Assembly (NCBI GenBank): GCA_023459055.1
Contig: JAEWVR010000012.1
Span: forward strand, 23,897 to 87,896
From: Fibrobacterota bacterium
GTDB taxonomy: Bacteria; Fibrobacterota; Chitinivibrionia; Chitinivibrionales; Chitinispirillaceae
Direction of reading: 5' to 3'
Length of the DNA stretch: 64,000 nucleotides
The position numbers and the translations under genes are program-made. Shown piece after piece: positions 18,110 through 26,489 of the stretch (within the stretch, counting starts at the first letter, position 1; every line of letters starts with the position of its first letter). The notes under the pieces are model-generated. The model was not told where the DNA came from and did not search any database. It worked only from the letters and a program-made list of their open reading frames with translations.

Positions 18110-18835
18110 TCAGGAATTTTCCTTGGATCTGTCTTCCCATATCAAAATCGATCCGCAGTTCTGGCAGAGTATCATTTTCAATCCGCGTTTGATCTCATTA
18201 AGAAGTTGAGGCTCAAGCACTTTGTAACAAATTCCGCAGGTTCTTGTAGCAACATAACTGATTGCCTTGCCATTTTTACGTTTTTTACGGATCAGATCGT
18301 ATGAACGAAGGTACTGTTTGCTGATCTTTGGAAAAACGACATCACGTTCTTTGGTAATTTCAGCAATTTTAGAATCAATTGAACCGATTTTTTCCTTAAG
18401 ATCAGCAATTTTCGGTTCGTTTTCACTTTTTATATGGTCATAGTCTGCATTGCATTTATCGACGTTTGCCTGCATTTTGGTGATATCATCAAGAAGATTT
18501 TTTCTTCGGGTTTCCGCAGTTGCCAGCATATGCTTCTGAGCTTCAATTTCTGCATGAACAGCATCATATTCGCGGTTAGTCTTAATGGAATTAAGACGTT
18601 CCTGGCTTTTGTCAAGCTGTGATTTTACTTGTTCAATCTGATCTTCAAATGTTTTCTTTTCCGATTCTGATTTCTGGAGCTTTTTTGAAGCATGATCGAG
18701 TGCATTTTTTGCTTTTGCAATCGCCTGTTCAAGTTCTGTAACAGCTGAGGGGTATTGCTCCTGAGCCAATTCCTGTTCGCGGATGCGAAGGTCTATTTCC
18801 TGAAGCTGTACGAGGTATTCAAGTTCCTGATTCAT
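18110..18835 (-). CDS. Coiled-coil protein with C4 zinc ribbon (DUF164/CT398 family)
   Basis: A 241-residue cytoplasmic protein. Residues 1-175 are a long charged coiled coil (many Glu/Lys/Gln heptads). A C-terminal zinc ribbon follows, with TRTCGICYKV and ILCQNCGSILIW supplying four cysteines. The same architecture is seen in CT398 of Chlamydia, which binds RpoN and type III secretion proteins, and in HP0958/FlgZ of Helicobacter, which is an RpoN chaperone. Since this genome uses RpoN, a role in stabilising sigma-54 is possible but is inference only. Confidence 0.8.
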   Translation of the reverse strand: MNQELEYLVQLQEIDLRIREQELAQEQYPSAVTELEQAIAKAKNALDHASKKLQKSESEKKTFEDQIEQVKSQLDKSQERLNSIKTNREYDAVHAEIEAQKHMLATAETRRKNLLDDITKMQANVDKCNADYDHIKSENEPKIADLKEKIGSIDSKIAEITKERDVVFPKISKQYLRSYDLIRKKRKNGKAISYVATRTCGICYKVLEPQLLNEIKRGLKMILCQNCGSILIWEDRSKENS

Positions 18836-18860
18836 GGTTCCTCCGAAAAGTATTACAAAT

Positions 18861-18896
18861 AAAAAAGCACCGCTATAACTACAGTGGTGCTTTTTA
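18861..18896 (-). terminator. Terminator of the tRNA gene
   Basis: AAAAAGCACCGCT pairs with AGTGGTGCTTTTT (one G-T pair), loop ATAACTAC, with T runs on both strands. It lies about 80 bases after the tRNA and upstream of the zinc-ribbon gene. Confidence 0.8.
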
Positions 18897-18976
18897 AAGT
18901 GGGCATCTTAAAAAAAACAAATAATCACAAACCTGTGATGTTTGCAAAATGCCTCCCACCGAAAATCAAATGATAA

Positions 18977-19050
18977 TGGGCCAACAAGGACTCGAACCTT
19001 GGACTAACGGATTATGAGTCCGCTACTCTAACCGACTGAGTTATTGGCCC
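18977..19050 (-). tRNA. tRNA with CAU anticodon (elongator Met, or Ile2)
   Basis: A 74-base cloverleaf: acceptor GGGCCAA/TTGGCCC, D-arm with AGTCGGTTAGA, anticodon loop CTCATAA, T-arm CAAGG-TTCGAGT-CCTTG, discriminator A, CCA not encoded. CAU anticodons belong to elongator Met, initiator Met or lysidine-modified Ile2. The paired first acceptor base excludes the usual initiator. Met is preferred over Ile2, but sequence alone does not settle it. Confidence 0.9.
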
Positions 19051-19240
19051 TAAATTTCACATAAAATAGTTTATGATACATAAAAGGGCAAGTATTATGA
19101 ATTGATGGACGAAAGTTGATAGCTGTAATTCAGTCTTTAAAACAATTATGCCTCCCTGCTGCGGGAGATGCATCGGAATGGTCGGAGGACCAGGAGGATG
19201 CGTTGCCCTGAACGCAGGAGGGGGCGTTATATGGGACGTA

Positions 19241-22200
19241 TCAGTACACATCAAGGAATACTTCTCCTATAAGTCCTGATGCCTGACTGCTCATCCGTAT
19301 TACATTGTCAGCTGAGTTGACAACACAAATATCAATCTCGTTTCGCTTGGGGAGACAGTGCGCTGTAATGTCAAGCTCAAACGGATGCCAATTAATAATA
19401 CCGAGGTTTTTACCGTTAATGCGAACCTGTAATGATCCGCTTACCTGAAGAAACCGGAGAATAATTTTTTCATATTCATTGGGCACTTCAAATGTCTGAC
19501 TGTAGATACCTTTACCAATGAGAAATGGAAATCCGTATCTGGTCCAGGAACCGTACCCTGCAATTGTCGGCGCTTTATCAAGAATCAGACCGGACTTATC
19601 TTTAATAATAGTAAAGTCCCCCAGAAGCTGCGGTGGAAGATACATTGATTGCGGTAATGGATTTCTGCTTGTAGTTCTGATAGAAATACGATTTCCACCA
19701 TTGACAAGAAGTGACGCTATATTAAAAATAGAATTGTGGCCGCGAAAAATCTGGTTGAGTTCAATATCGGGTATTCCAAAATCTGACCGCTGGGGATCAG
19801 TGCCATTGTCTCCCCCGGGGAGTGCACAGTTTAGCTGCTTGTCAATTTTGATTCCATTAACAAGAATTTCAATGCCTAAATCGTCAGACCATTTATCAGG
19901 ATTGAAAAGCTGATTATCGTTCAGTGCGAGATAGCACATCGATAATGAATTCCTGATCTGAAAGTTAGATTCATAAAAATGAGAAAAAATTCCACTGTCA
20001 CGACTGAGTCCCATGCGCATGCTCCAACTGCCAAGTGGCAGGGAGTTTAGTGATGGCGTTGTGAAATTCCACTGGGCTTTTAAAATAATCCTGTAACACC
20101 GGTGATAGAGTGTAAATGGATTGACACCTGTTTTAGCAAATTTTTCAAAACGTGTATTCGCGATTTTCACGGATGATCCAAGGAGAATGAATGTTTCTGC
20201 AGGCATAAAGCATATGTCAAGATGCGCTGCACCATCATCCCGTTCGATGTTTTCCAGCTCGAAAATTTCACCGTTCTCAACGTCTGCAACACTGAAATGT
20301 TTATAGTCAGGCATGGTTATATGTAGTACCTGATCCTTGTCATCAGATGTATTGTGCATCAAATAAACGTCGAAGTTATCAGATTTACCATATGAGACGA
20401 GTATGTCACTGTCGCGGTGTGAGTTTGCAATCGTAAAAAAAGGCGTTTCGATTTCCGCCAGGCCGCTGTCGGGAGAGTCCGATTTGACTATTGACACATG
20501 GTTTTTCTTGGGGTCAAGCAACTTCATGATCCTGCCGGTAATTGATGGCGTAATACCATCCTCAATCGTTCCCTTCGGTACTTCATCAATAAAAAATACT
20601 TTTATATTTTTTTGAACTGCTTTTTCGATAAATGAAAGCGTCGTTTTTGAGATAAGCGGAGCGAACGGTATTATAAGAGCATTACAGGTTCCGCTTCTTG
20701 ATGAATGTGCAATGGCAATACCACCGTTATCGCTGATTACGCATGATGTCAGGTAGTCATCACTGACACAGTCGTAGGAAATACTTAGTCTGTCAAGTGT
20801 TGCAATCGTTTTTGAGAAAAGCTCGTATCCTTTTCTGCTGTAGGAATTGTTATTCGGAAAGTAGTCAGAAAGCATTTCTGTCAATGGAGAGAGAACTAGC
20901 GCCTGTTTTGTCCATGCGACATTTTTAACAAGTTCATTGACTCGTGCAGTGTACAGGCAAAGATCGCGGATGAAACGCCATTCCGGGGAATAGGTGAATA
21001 TATTTATTGAACTGTAAAGTGACGCATTATATTCCTGGTTAACATAGAAACCATCAAAGGCGATAGTACACGGTGCTATTGTTGTTACCAGATCGACGTT
21101 GCGCTTGAAATGCTGAAGCATTGATGACGTATTTGCCTGATTATGACCAATAATTGATACGCATTCACTCTTCCGTTCAAGAACGCGTCTGTTTGCAAAT
21201 AACCGCAATGCTTCCTGATTTTCAGCTATATCTTTATTACTGTCAAGTCCACATATTGGCGATGCACACCCTGAACTGATCATTTCACCATCAAGTTCAT
21301 TTGACACTATACGCTTTGACAGATCGCAAAAAAGTATCCATGTCGACAGGTGATTCTTTTTCAACCATGCTTCAAGCGGAACAATAAAATTATTGTTGAC
21401 AGTGTCAAAAACAAACGTATAGAATTGCTGACGAACTTTTTGTGATTGTGTGCAGTTCTCAAAAAAGAAAGCCGGGAGAAGTTTTATGAGATCCTTTTTA
21501 AAAGCTGTTTTATAGGCAGCAACGAGGTCATCATCCCAGGGGATTCCATTGTCGGACGGATTGATTGATGGAATTGAAGTAACAAATCCGTTAAAAACAA
21601 CACCTGATGCCTCAAGCAGTAATTTGAGCGGATCAAGAACCTGCTGTGTAAAGGTGGAAACTGTTTTACTGTTAAGCAGGTTGGGTAGATAATTATTGCC
21701 GGTATCATAGACAAACTGTTTACGAAGAAATATCAGGCGCCATTCACCGGCCTGCGCTTTCCATAAGATGCTGTTTTTGTCAGACCTTATGGTAAGTTGC
21801 TTTGTATCGGCAATATTAATTTGATGATCATTGACTTTTACCGCGAGGACAATGGCTGTTTCTGGATTGTCAACGTGCAGTGTAAGGTCATCCTGTTCCG
21901 ATGGTGTAATCGACTGTTCAAGCACCAGCCGCTGAGCCCTTAGTTTTACCGACTGACTGATTGATGCTGCAAAAAGAGTGGATTTCTTTAATGTGAGATC
22001 CTCATAGATTCGAAATTGCAAAGAGTGTTCTTTTGCAAGTGCGACTACTTGTTCGATATATGTTAGAAACTCATCTGAAAGAAAGCCGGGTGACATGTCT
22101 ACAGATGGCCGGATGATAATACCGCCAAATAATGCATCAACAAATCCTTTGAATTGAGCATTGATTTTCTCTGGAGTAATAATACCATTCCAGTTCCAGA

Positions 22201-22258
22201 TCGCCCATGGATAGGATTCAGGGGCAGGTTTTCCGAGGACATTTTTGAGACTTTTCAA
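19241..22258 (-). CDS. Large glycoside-hydrolase-like protein (GH106-type architecture), cytoplasmic
   Basis: About 1,005 residues. The opening PWAIWNWNGIITPEKI and FGGIIIRPS resembles the barrel start of GH106 alpha-L-rhamnosidases. A long middle region follows with IPSINPSDNGIPWDDD. A C-terminal galactose-binding-like beta-sandwich closes the protein (about 860-1005; FEVPNEYEKI, VRINGKNLG, WHPFELDITAHC). No signal peptide is visible, so it would act in the cytoplasm on imported saccharides. The nominal start is TTG at 22264; I prefer the TTG at 22258 because it lies 7 bases after GGAGG. Relationship to GH106 is by pattern only; catalytic residues were not assigned. Confidence 0.55.
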   Translation of the reverse strand: MKSLKNVLGKPAPESYPWAIWNWNGIITPEKINAQFKGFVDALFGGIIIRPSVDMSPGFLSDEFLTYIEQVVALAKEHSLQFRIYEDLTLKKSTLFAASISQSVKLRAQRLVLEQSITPSEQDDLTLHVDNPETAIVLAVKVNDHQINIADTKQLTIRSDKNSILWKAQAGEWRLIFLRKQFVYDTGNNYLPNLLNSKTVSTFTQQVLDPLKLLLEASGVVFNGFVTSIPSINPSDNGIPWDDDLVAAYKTAFKKDLIKLLPAFFFENCTQSQKVRQQFYTFVFDTVNNNFIVPLEAWLKKNHLSTWILFCDLSKRIVSNELDGEMISSGCASPICGLDSNKDIAENQEALRLFANRRVLERKSECVSIIGHNQANTSSMLQHFKRNVDLVTTIAPCTIAFDGFYVNQEYNASLYSSINIFTYSPEWRFIRDLCLYTARVNELVKNVAWTKQALVLSPLTEMLSDYFPNNNSYSRKGYELFSKTIATLDRLSISYDCVSDDYLTSCVISDNGGIAIAHSSRSGTCNALIIPFAPLISKTTLSFIEKAVQKNIKVFFIDEVPKGTIEDGITPSITGRIMKLLDPKKNHVSIVKSDSPDSGLAEIETPFFTIANSHRDSDILVSYGKSDNFDVYLMHNTSDDKDQVLHITMPDYKHFSVADVENGEIFELENIERDDGAAHLDICFMPAETFILLGSSVKIANTRFEKFAKTGVNPFTLYHRCYRIILKAQWNFTTPSLNSLPLGSWSMRMGLSRDSGIFSHFYESNFQIRNSLSMCYLALNDNQLFNPDKWSDDLGIEILVNGIKIDKQLNCALPGGDNGTDPQRSDFGIPDIELNQIFRGHNSIFNIASLLVNGGNRISIRTTSRNPLPQSMYLPPQLLGDFTIIKDKSGLILDKAPTIAGYGSWTRYGFPFLIGKGIYSQTFEVPNEYEKIILRFLQVSGSLQVRINGKNLGIINWHPFELDITAHCLPKRNEIDICVVNSADNVIRMSSQASGLIGEVFLDVY

Positions 22259-22528
22259 AACCAATTCCTCCGAGAGTGATATGTGTATGAATCGTAGGTG
22301 TTTAACACTATTTAATTAAATTAATTCAGGAAAGTACGTTAGTCAATTGTCTGGGTTGTTGATGATACGGTACTTTATGTGTATGTTATTGTAAATAAAG
22401 CAGTTATGGATAAATTAATATTAAGTGAAATGTGCTGAAGAATACCCGGTACAAGTGAAATGTGCGTTTTTATGCAGGTCAAAAGCAATCTGTCGAGAAA
22501 AAATATACACTTATCGCGATTGCTGTGT

Positions 22529-23032
22529 TCATTGATTGGATGTGGCAACCCTTATCGCATCCAGCGCAAATCCTATCGCCATCCGGGCATCAAATGCTTC
22601 TTTGAATCTTGCAAGATCAACGATACCGATTCTTTTAATATCCCACGTACCCGGGAAGCATATTACCGTTTTATCTGACGCGAGTGCGAGTGCTATTTCA
22701 CTTAGTGTCCCGTAAGCTCCCGGAAATGCAATGATCACATCAGATACATTGACTACCTGCATATTACGGGAAATTCCCAGTGATGTTGGAATGGCGATCG
22801 TTACATATGGATTTGCATCACCCTTGGAACTGCCCGGAAGTATTCCAAGAACAGTTCCGCCATTTTCAAATGCACCCTTACTTGCAGCTTCCATGATGCC
22901 ATCAAGGCCCCCACACGCAAGTACCGCTCCACGTGCAGCGATATGTTTACCGACCTCGTACGCCAGATCAAGATTTTCTTTTGATGCTTTATGGCCGCCA
23001 ATGACACCGATTACCGGTAACTGATTTGACAT
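22529..23032 (-). CDS. SLOG-family nucleotide-binding protein (TIGR00725/LOG-like)
   Basis: A 167-residue Rossmann-fold protein of the LOG/SLOG group, which includes cytokinin-riboside phosphoribohydrolases. Visible signatures are IGVIGGHKAS at the N terminus, GGLDGIMEAASKGA, and FPGAYGTLSEIA, the variant of the PGGXGTXXE loop. The exact substrate is unknown; this branch is usually annotated as a conserved protein. RBS AGGAG precedes the ATG by about 9 bases. It follows yjbQ by 6 bases and is part of the pgi-yjbQ-SLOG operon. Confidence 0.82.
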   Translation of the reverse strand: MSNQLPVIGVIGGHKASKENLDLAYEVGKHIAARGAVLACGGLDGIMEAASKGAFENGGTVLGILPGSSKGDANPYVTIAIPTSLGISRNMQVVNVSDVIIAFPGAYGTLSEIALALASDKTVICFPGTWDIKRIGIVDLARFKEAFDARMAIGFALDAIRVATSNQ

Positions 23033-23038
23033 CGTTCG

Positions 23039-23455
23039 TTATTCTCCTATAATTTTGATAAGCACCCTTTTGGGGCGTCTGCCATCAAATTCACCATAAA
23101 AGATCTGTTCCCACGGTCCGAAATCGAGTTTTCCGTTTGTCACAGCAACGACAACCTCACGCCCCATCACCTGACGTTTAAGATGTGCATCCCCGTTGTC
23201 CTCACTGCCATTATGACGGTAGTGATCAACAGGTTCATGCGGTGCAAGTTCTTCAAGCCAGTCATCAAAATCCTGAATCAACCCGGATTCATTATCGTTG
23301 ATAAATACGCTTGCGGTAATATGCATCGCATTGACAAGGCACAACCCTTCGCGAATACCGCTCTTGTCAAGAGCGGCTTCAACGTCGGCCGTAATGTTGA
23401 TATAATCTCTGCGGTGCGGAGTATTAAATGTCAAAACAGTACGATGTGATTTCAT
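23039..23455 (-). CDS. yjbQ: YjbQ family protein (UPF0047)
   Basis: A 138-residue protein of the YjbQ/UPF0047 family. The family signature is clear: NAMHITASVFINDNESGL and the histidine-rich HYRHNGSEDNGDAHLK, ending in the strand-rich RPKRVLIKIIGE. Homologues have weak thiamine-phosphate synthase activity, but their physiological role is unsettled. Its ATG overlaps the pgi stop by the ATGA arrangement, so it is translationally coupled to pgi. Confidence 0.9.
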   Translation of the reverse strand: MKSHRTVLTFNTPHRRDYINITADVEAALDKSGIREGLCLVNAMHITASVFINDNESGLIQDFDDWLEELAPHEPVDHYRHNGSEDNGDAHLKRQVMGREVVVAVTNGKLDFGPWEQIFYGEFDGRRPKRVLIKIIGE

Positions 23456-24798
23456 AGATCGATGTTTTTTGTCCGTGATGAAAGTTCGTTTCTTAGTTTG
23501 TCGTAATCGTTCTTGCCAAGCAGCGCGAACATGTTCTTTTTGTAAGCCTCAACGCCGGGCTGATCAAACGGATTTACACGAAGGATATACCCGGAAAGGG
23601 CAATCGCCTTTTCGAAGAAATAGAACAGCTGACCGAGTGTACGCTCAGAACGGTCATCAAGGGTAAGTGTTGCTGATGGTACCTTGCCGTCAACGTGTGC
23701 GAGGAATGTACCTTTGTATGCATTCGCATTGATCTCTTCAAAACTTCTGCCTGCAAGATAATTCAGTTCATCACTATCGTCGGTAAATTTAGGTACAGTA
23801 ATTGTTTTCTGTGTTTTCTTGAGCACCATGAATGTTTCAAAAACATTACGGACACCCTCCTGCATCCACTGACCCAGTGAATGAAGATCTGTTGTGTAGT
23901 CAAGTGCTGCCGGGAAAATACCGGTATTGTTCTTTCCTTCGCTTTCACCGCTGAGCTGCTTCCACCACTCGCTGATAAAATGAAGCTGCGGCTGGAATGA
24001 TGCAAGCACTTCGGTTGTGTAACCTTTACGGAAAAGAATGTTGCGTGTTGCTGCATAGCGCCCCGCAAGATTTGTTTCGAAGGTTGAACCATTACAGAAT
24101 CCCATTGCATCTTTTGCACCGTCCAGGAGTTCCTGAATATTTGCGCCCGCTACGGCAATAGGAAAGAGACCTACCGGAGTCAGCACCGAGAAACGTCCAC
24201 CGATATCATCGGGAATCTCGTATGATGCATAACCTTCTTCTTTGACAAGTTTACGTAATGCGCCTTTGACAGGATCGGTTGTGGCGATAATGCGTGATGC
24301 AGCCTCTTTACGGCCATACCGTTTCTCCATCATTTCGCGGATCACTCTGAATGCGATACCCGGTTCTGTGGTCGTTCCGCTTTTTGAAATTACATTGACT
24401 GCAACTTCCTTGTCTTTTACGAGATCAAGGAGGTCTGCGATATAATCGGAGTTGATTGAATGACCTGCAAACACTACTCTTGGCTTGCGCTGATCTTCAA
24501 AGGATGATGACATATATTCGATAGCTGCTTTAGCACCAAGGTATGATCCGCCGATACCGACACAGATGAGAATATCAGCCTTTTTTCTGATCTCTTCAGC
24601 TTTTTCCCTGATAGAACTGATTACTTCAGGTTTTAACGCGCTCGGCAGATTAAGCCACCCGAGGAAATCGTTTCCCGGGCCTGTTTTTGACTGCAGCATC
24701 TTTTCTGCGGATGCTATTGATTCGTTGTAACCCTCAAGCTCTCCCGGGGCGATGATATCTTTAAGAAAACTGTCATTGTAATTGATTTTCTGAGCCAT
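23452..24798 (-). CDS. pgi: Glucose-6-phosphate isomerase
   Basis: Interconverts glucose-6-phosphate and fructose-6-phosphate. The 448-residue length matches the shorter bacterial form. The SIS folds are evident: CVGIGGSYLGAKAAIEY near residue 80, VISKSGTTTEPG for phosphate binding and GGRFSVLTPVG. The C terminus carries NPFDQPGVEAYK. RBS AAGGA precedes the ATG. It leads the pgi-yjbQ-SLOG unit, and a heptanucleotide repeat tract lies about 220 bases upstream. Confidence 0.95.
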   Translation of the reverse strand: MAQKINYNDSFLKDIIAPGELEGYNESIASAEKMLQSKTGPGNDFLGWLNLPSALKPEVISSIREKAEEIRKKADILICVGIGGSYLGAKAAIEYMSSSFEDQRKPRVVFAGHSINSDYIADLLDLVKDKEVAVNVISKSGTTTEPGIAFRVIREMMEKRYGRKEAASRIIATTDPVKGALRKLVKEEGYASYEIPDDIGGRFSVLTPVGLFPIAVAGANIQELLDGAKDAMGFCNGSTFETNLAGRYAATRNILFRKGYTTEVLASFQPQLHFISEWWKQLSGESEGKNNTGIFPAALDYTTDLHSLGQWMQEGVRNVFETFMVLKKTQKTITVPKFTDDSDELNYLAGRSFEEINANAYKGTFLAHVDGKVPSATLTLDDRSERTLGQLFYFFEKAIALSGYILRVNPFDQPGVEAYKKNMFALLGKNDYDKLRNELSSRTKNIDL

Positions 24799-25022
24799 AC
24801 TCTATCCTTAAGATTGAATGTTTATGTAACCATATCAGATACTGTCTGCCCCAAAGCCATTTCCAGGTAGATGTTTTCAATGATGAAAATGTCACTGAGA
24901 GCAGGTGCATATATAAAGAACGATAAGTTCAATAATATAATATCCGGAAGGACAGGTGGTATCAAACTCGAAAGTGTTCTGCCGGATTGTTTCGAAATGA
25001 ACGTCACAGGATACTGGCTGTT

Positions 25023-25078
25023 GGCTACTTGCTACTTGCTACTTGCTACTTGCTACTTGCTACTTGCTACTTGCTACG
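25023..25078. repeat. Heptanucleotide tandem repeat (GCTACTT)n
   Basis: Eight near-perfect tandem copies (the last truncated) of a 7-base unit, GCTACTT on the plus strand. It is placed between the 3' end of the diadenylate cyclase gene (stop at 25083-25085) and the pgi promoter region. The tract begins 4 bases after that stop on the minus strand, so copy-number change would not alter the protein but could alter the message tail. Confidence 0.9.
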
Positions 25079-25082
25079 TTCC

Positions 25083-26489
25083 TCACAAATACTTCTGAAC
25101 CTGCCCCTTCTCCCGCACCACTGGTTTTGAAATTGACATCATAATAATGCCGCTCTTGAAAATGGTGACAGTGCCGGTTGATTCAGATATCGTTATTGCA
25201 AGAGAGTTGGTACAGGCGGTAATCCCTGCTGCTGCCACGTGACGTGCTCCATAGCCACCTGGAAGCGGCGTGATTTCATCACCGGACTGTTGATGGGGCC
25301 GTAAATAGCTTCCAGCAGACAGCACAACACCATCACCGGTAACAATAAAGGCTCCATCAATACTCGCGAACTCTTTTATTGTCTCGTCAAGACCTGGATC
25401 CATAATGTTGCGCTCCGCTTCGCTGTACCCGCGGAATGGATTGATTATCAGCTGACGAATATATGCATTGACTGAATTGGTATCACCAAGAACGAAGATG
25501 GTTCCGACCGGTTTACCCTCACGCCCCTCGACTGCGATTTCTCCTGCAAGACCGATGATTCGTTCCAGCACTTCCGGTTCGACATCCGGCGGGAGAATGT
25601 TTTTTGCTGATGTAAAGAAAAAGTCATACTCGTTTGAGACGTTAATTGTTACGATAGTGTCAAAATGGCCATTTCGGATATTTCCGGATATGCAGACAAC
25701 GGTATCATCCTTGCCGATGAGGTTTCTTGACAATGCAAGAAGTGTTCCGATTTTCATCTGACCGGTGCGTTCTGTTGGTATTGATGGAGCCTGGAGGATC
25801 CCGGCAATACGCTTGTCCTTGATCAGTTCAAATCTGGTTTTGTTACTGGTTACAATAATAAGCTTTGGTTTTGCCTTGAACTGCTCAAGAAAATCGTTGT
25901 CGCGGGTACTGTCGGCAAATACCATGATTGCACTCGCCTTGACATCACGCGCAAGTGCTGTGGCAGCGGTTATTACAGGGCTGTCAACTTTTTTCGAGCT
26001 TTCCTTTTTACCTTTTTCCTCAGGTCCGTTTTTTATTTCATCAATAATATCTTTGATATCAACGGATTTTTCGAATGACATAATTTCGTTGTTGACATAA
26101 TCAGATTTAAAAAATGCGGCGATTTCTGCAAGGAGCTGTACCTGTTTTTCACTGTCTGCATCATCTTGCGAGATAAGCAGAACAATAACATGAGCAAGAG
26201 CATTTCTGGCTGCATCATATTTGATACCATTGCTGGTACGTCCTACGACAATCGCGAATTCCTCCTTGATCGGACCGCGTGCCTGTGGTATCGCAATACC
26301 CTGACCGATAAACGTTGAAGATGACTCCTCACGCTTCATGATTTCGTCAATGATGGCTTTCTGTTTTCGAACATCAAGTGCCTTACACGAAATGAGTGCA
26401 AGCTCACGAATAGCTTCCTCTTTGTCCTTTGATTCAAGTTCAACGACTGACGGAATGGTAAGATATTGTTCGAATGGCATCGGGGTCAT
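25083..26489 (-). CDS. Diadenylate cyclase with EIIA-like and pyruvate-kinase-C-like domains
   Basis: A 468-residue cytoplasmic protein predicted to make cyclic di-AMP from ATP. Residues 1-150 resemble a PTS EIIA (fructose/nitrogen type) domain, but the GXGXAIPH site reads GQGIAIPQARGP, with Gln69 at the phospho-histidine position. Residues 165-290 (TAATALARDVKASAIMVFAD, then KLIIVTSNK) resemble the pyruvate kinase C-terminal fold that is also found in archaeal DacZ. Residues 320-450 are the DAC catalytic domain with DGA (378-380) and GARHVAAAG (414-422). No membrane helix is visible, unlike CdaA. It overlaps the acyltransferase stop by ATGA. The start could be Met1 or Met4. Confidence 0.85.
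   Translation of the reverse strand: MTPMPFEQYLTIPSVVELESKDKEEAIRELALISCKALDVRKQKAIIDEIMKREESSSTFIGQGIAIPQARGPIKEEFAIVVGRTSNGIKYDAARNALAHVIVLLISQDDADSEKQVQLLAEIAAFFKSDYVNNEIMSFEKSVDIKDIIDEIKNGPEEKGKKESSKKVDSPVITAATALARDVKASAIMVFADSTRDNDFLEQFKAKPKLIIVTSNKTRFELIKDKRIAGILQAPSIPTERTGQMKIGTLLALSRNLIGKDDTVVCISGNIRNGHFDTIVTINVSNEYDFFFTSAKNILPPDVEPEVLERIIGLAGEIAVEGREGKPVGTIFVLGDTNSVNAYIRQLIINPFRGYSEAERNIMDPGLDETIKEFASIDGAFIVTGDGVVLSAGSYLRPHQQSGDEITPLPGGYGARHVAAAGITACTNSLAITISESTGTVTIFKSGIIMMSISKPVVREKGQVQKYL

Noticed and set aside
19057..19254. Proline-rich open frame on the minus strand
   Set aside because: GC-rich low-complexity sequence overlapping the end of the GH106-like gene; no ribosome-binding site or family.
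25023..25078. CRISPR or coding repeat
   Set aside because: The unit is 7 bases with no spacers.
24871..25098. An open frame across the heptanucleotide repeat with repetitive Leu/Cys/Tyr residues
   Set aside because: The peptide is only a translation of the 7-base repeat.
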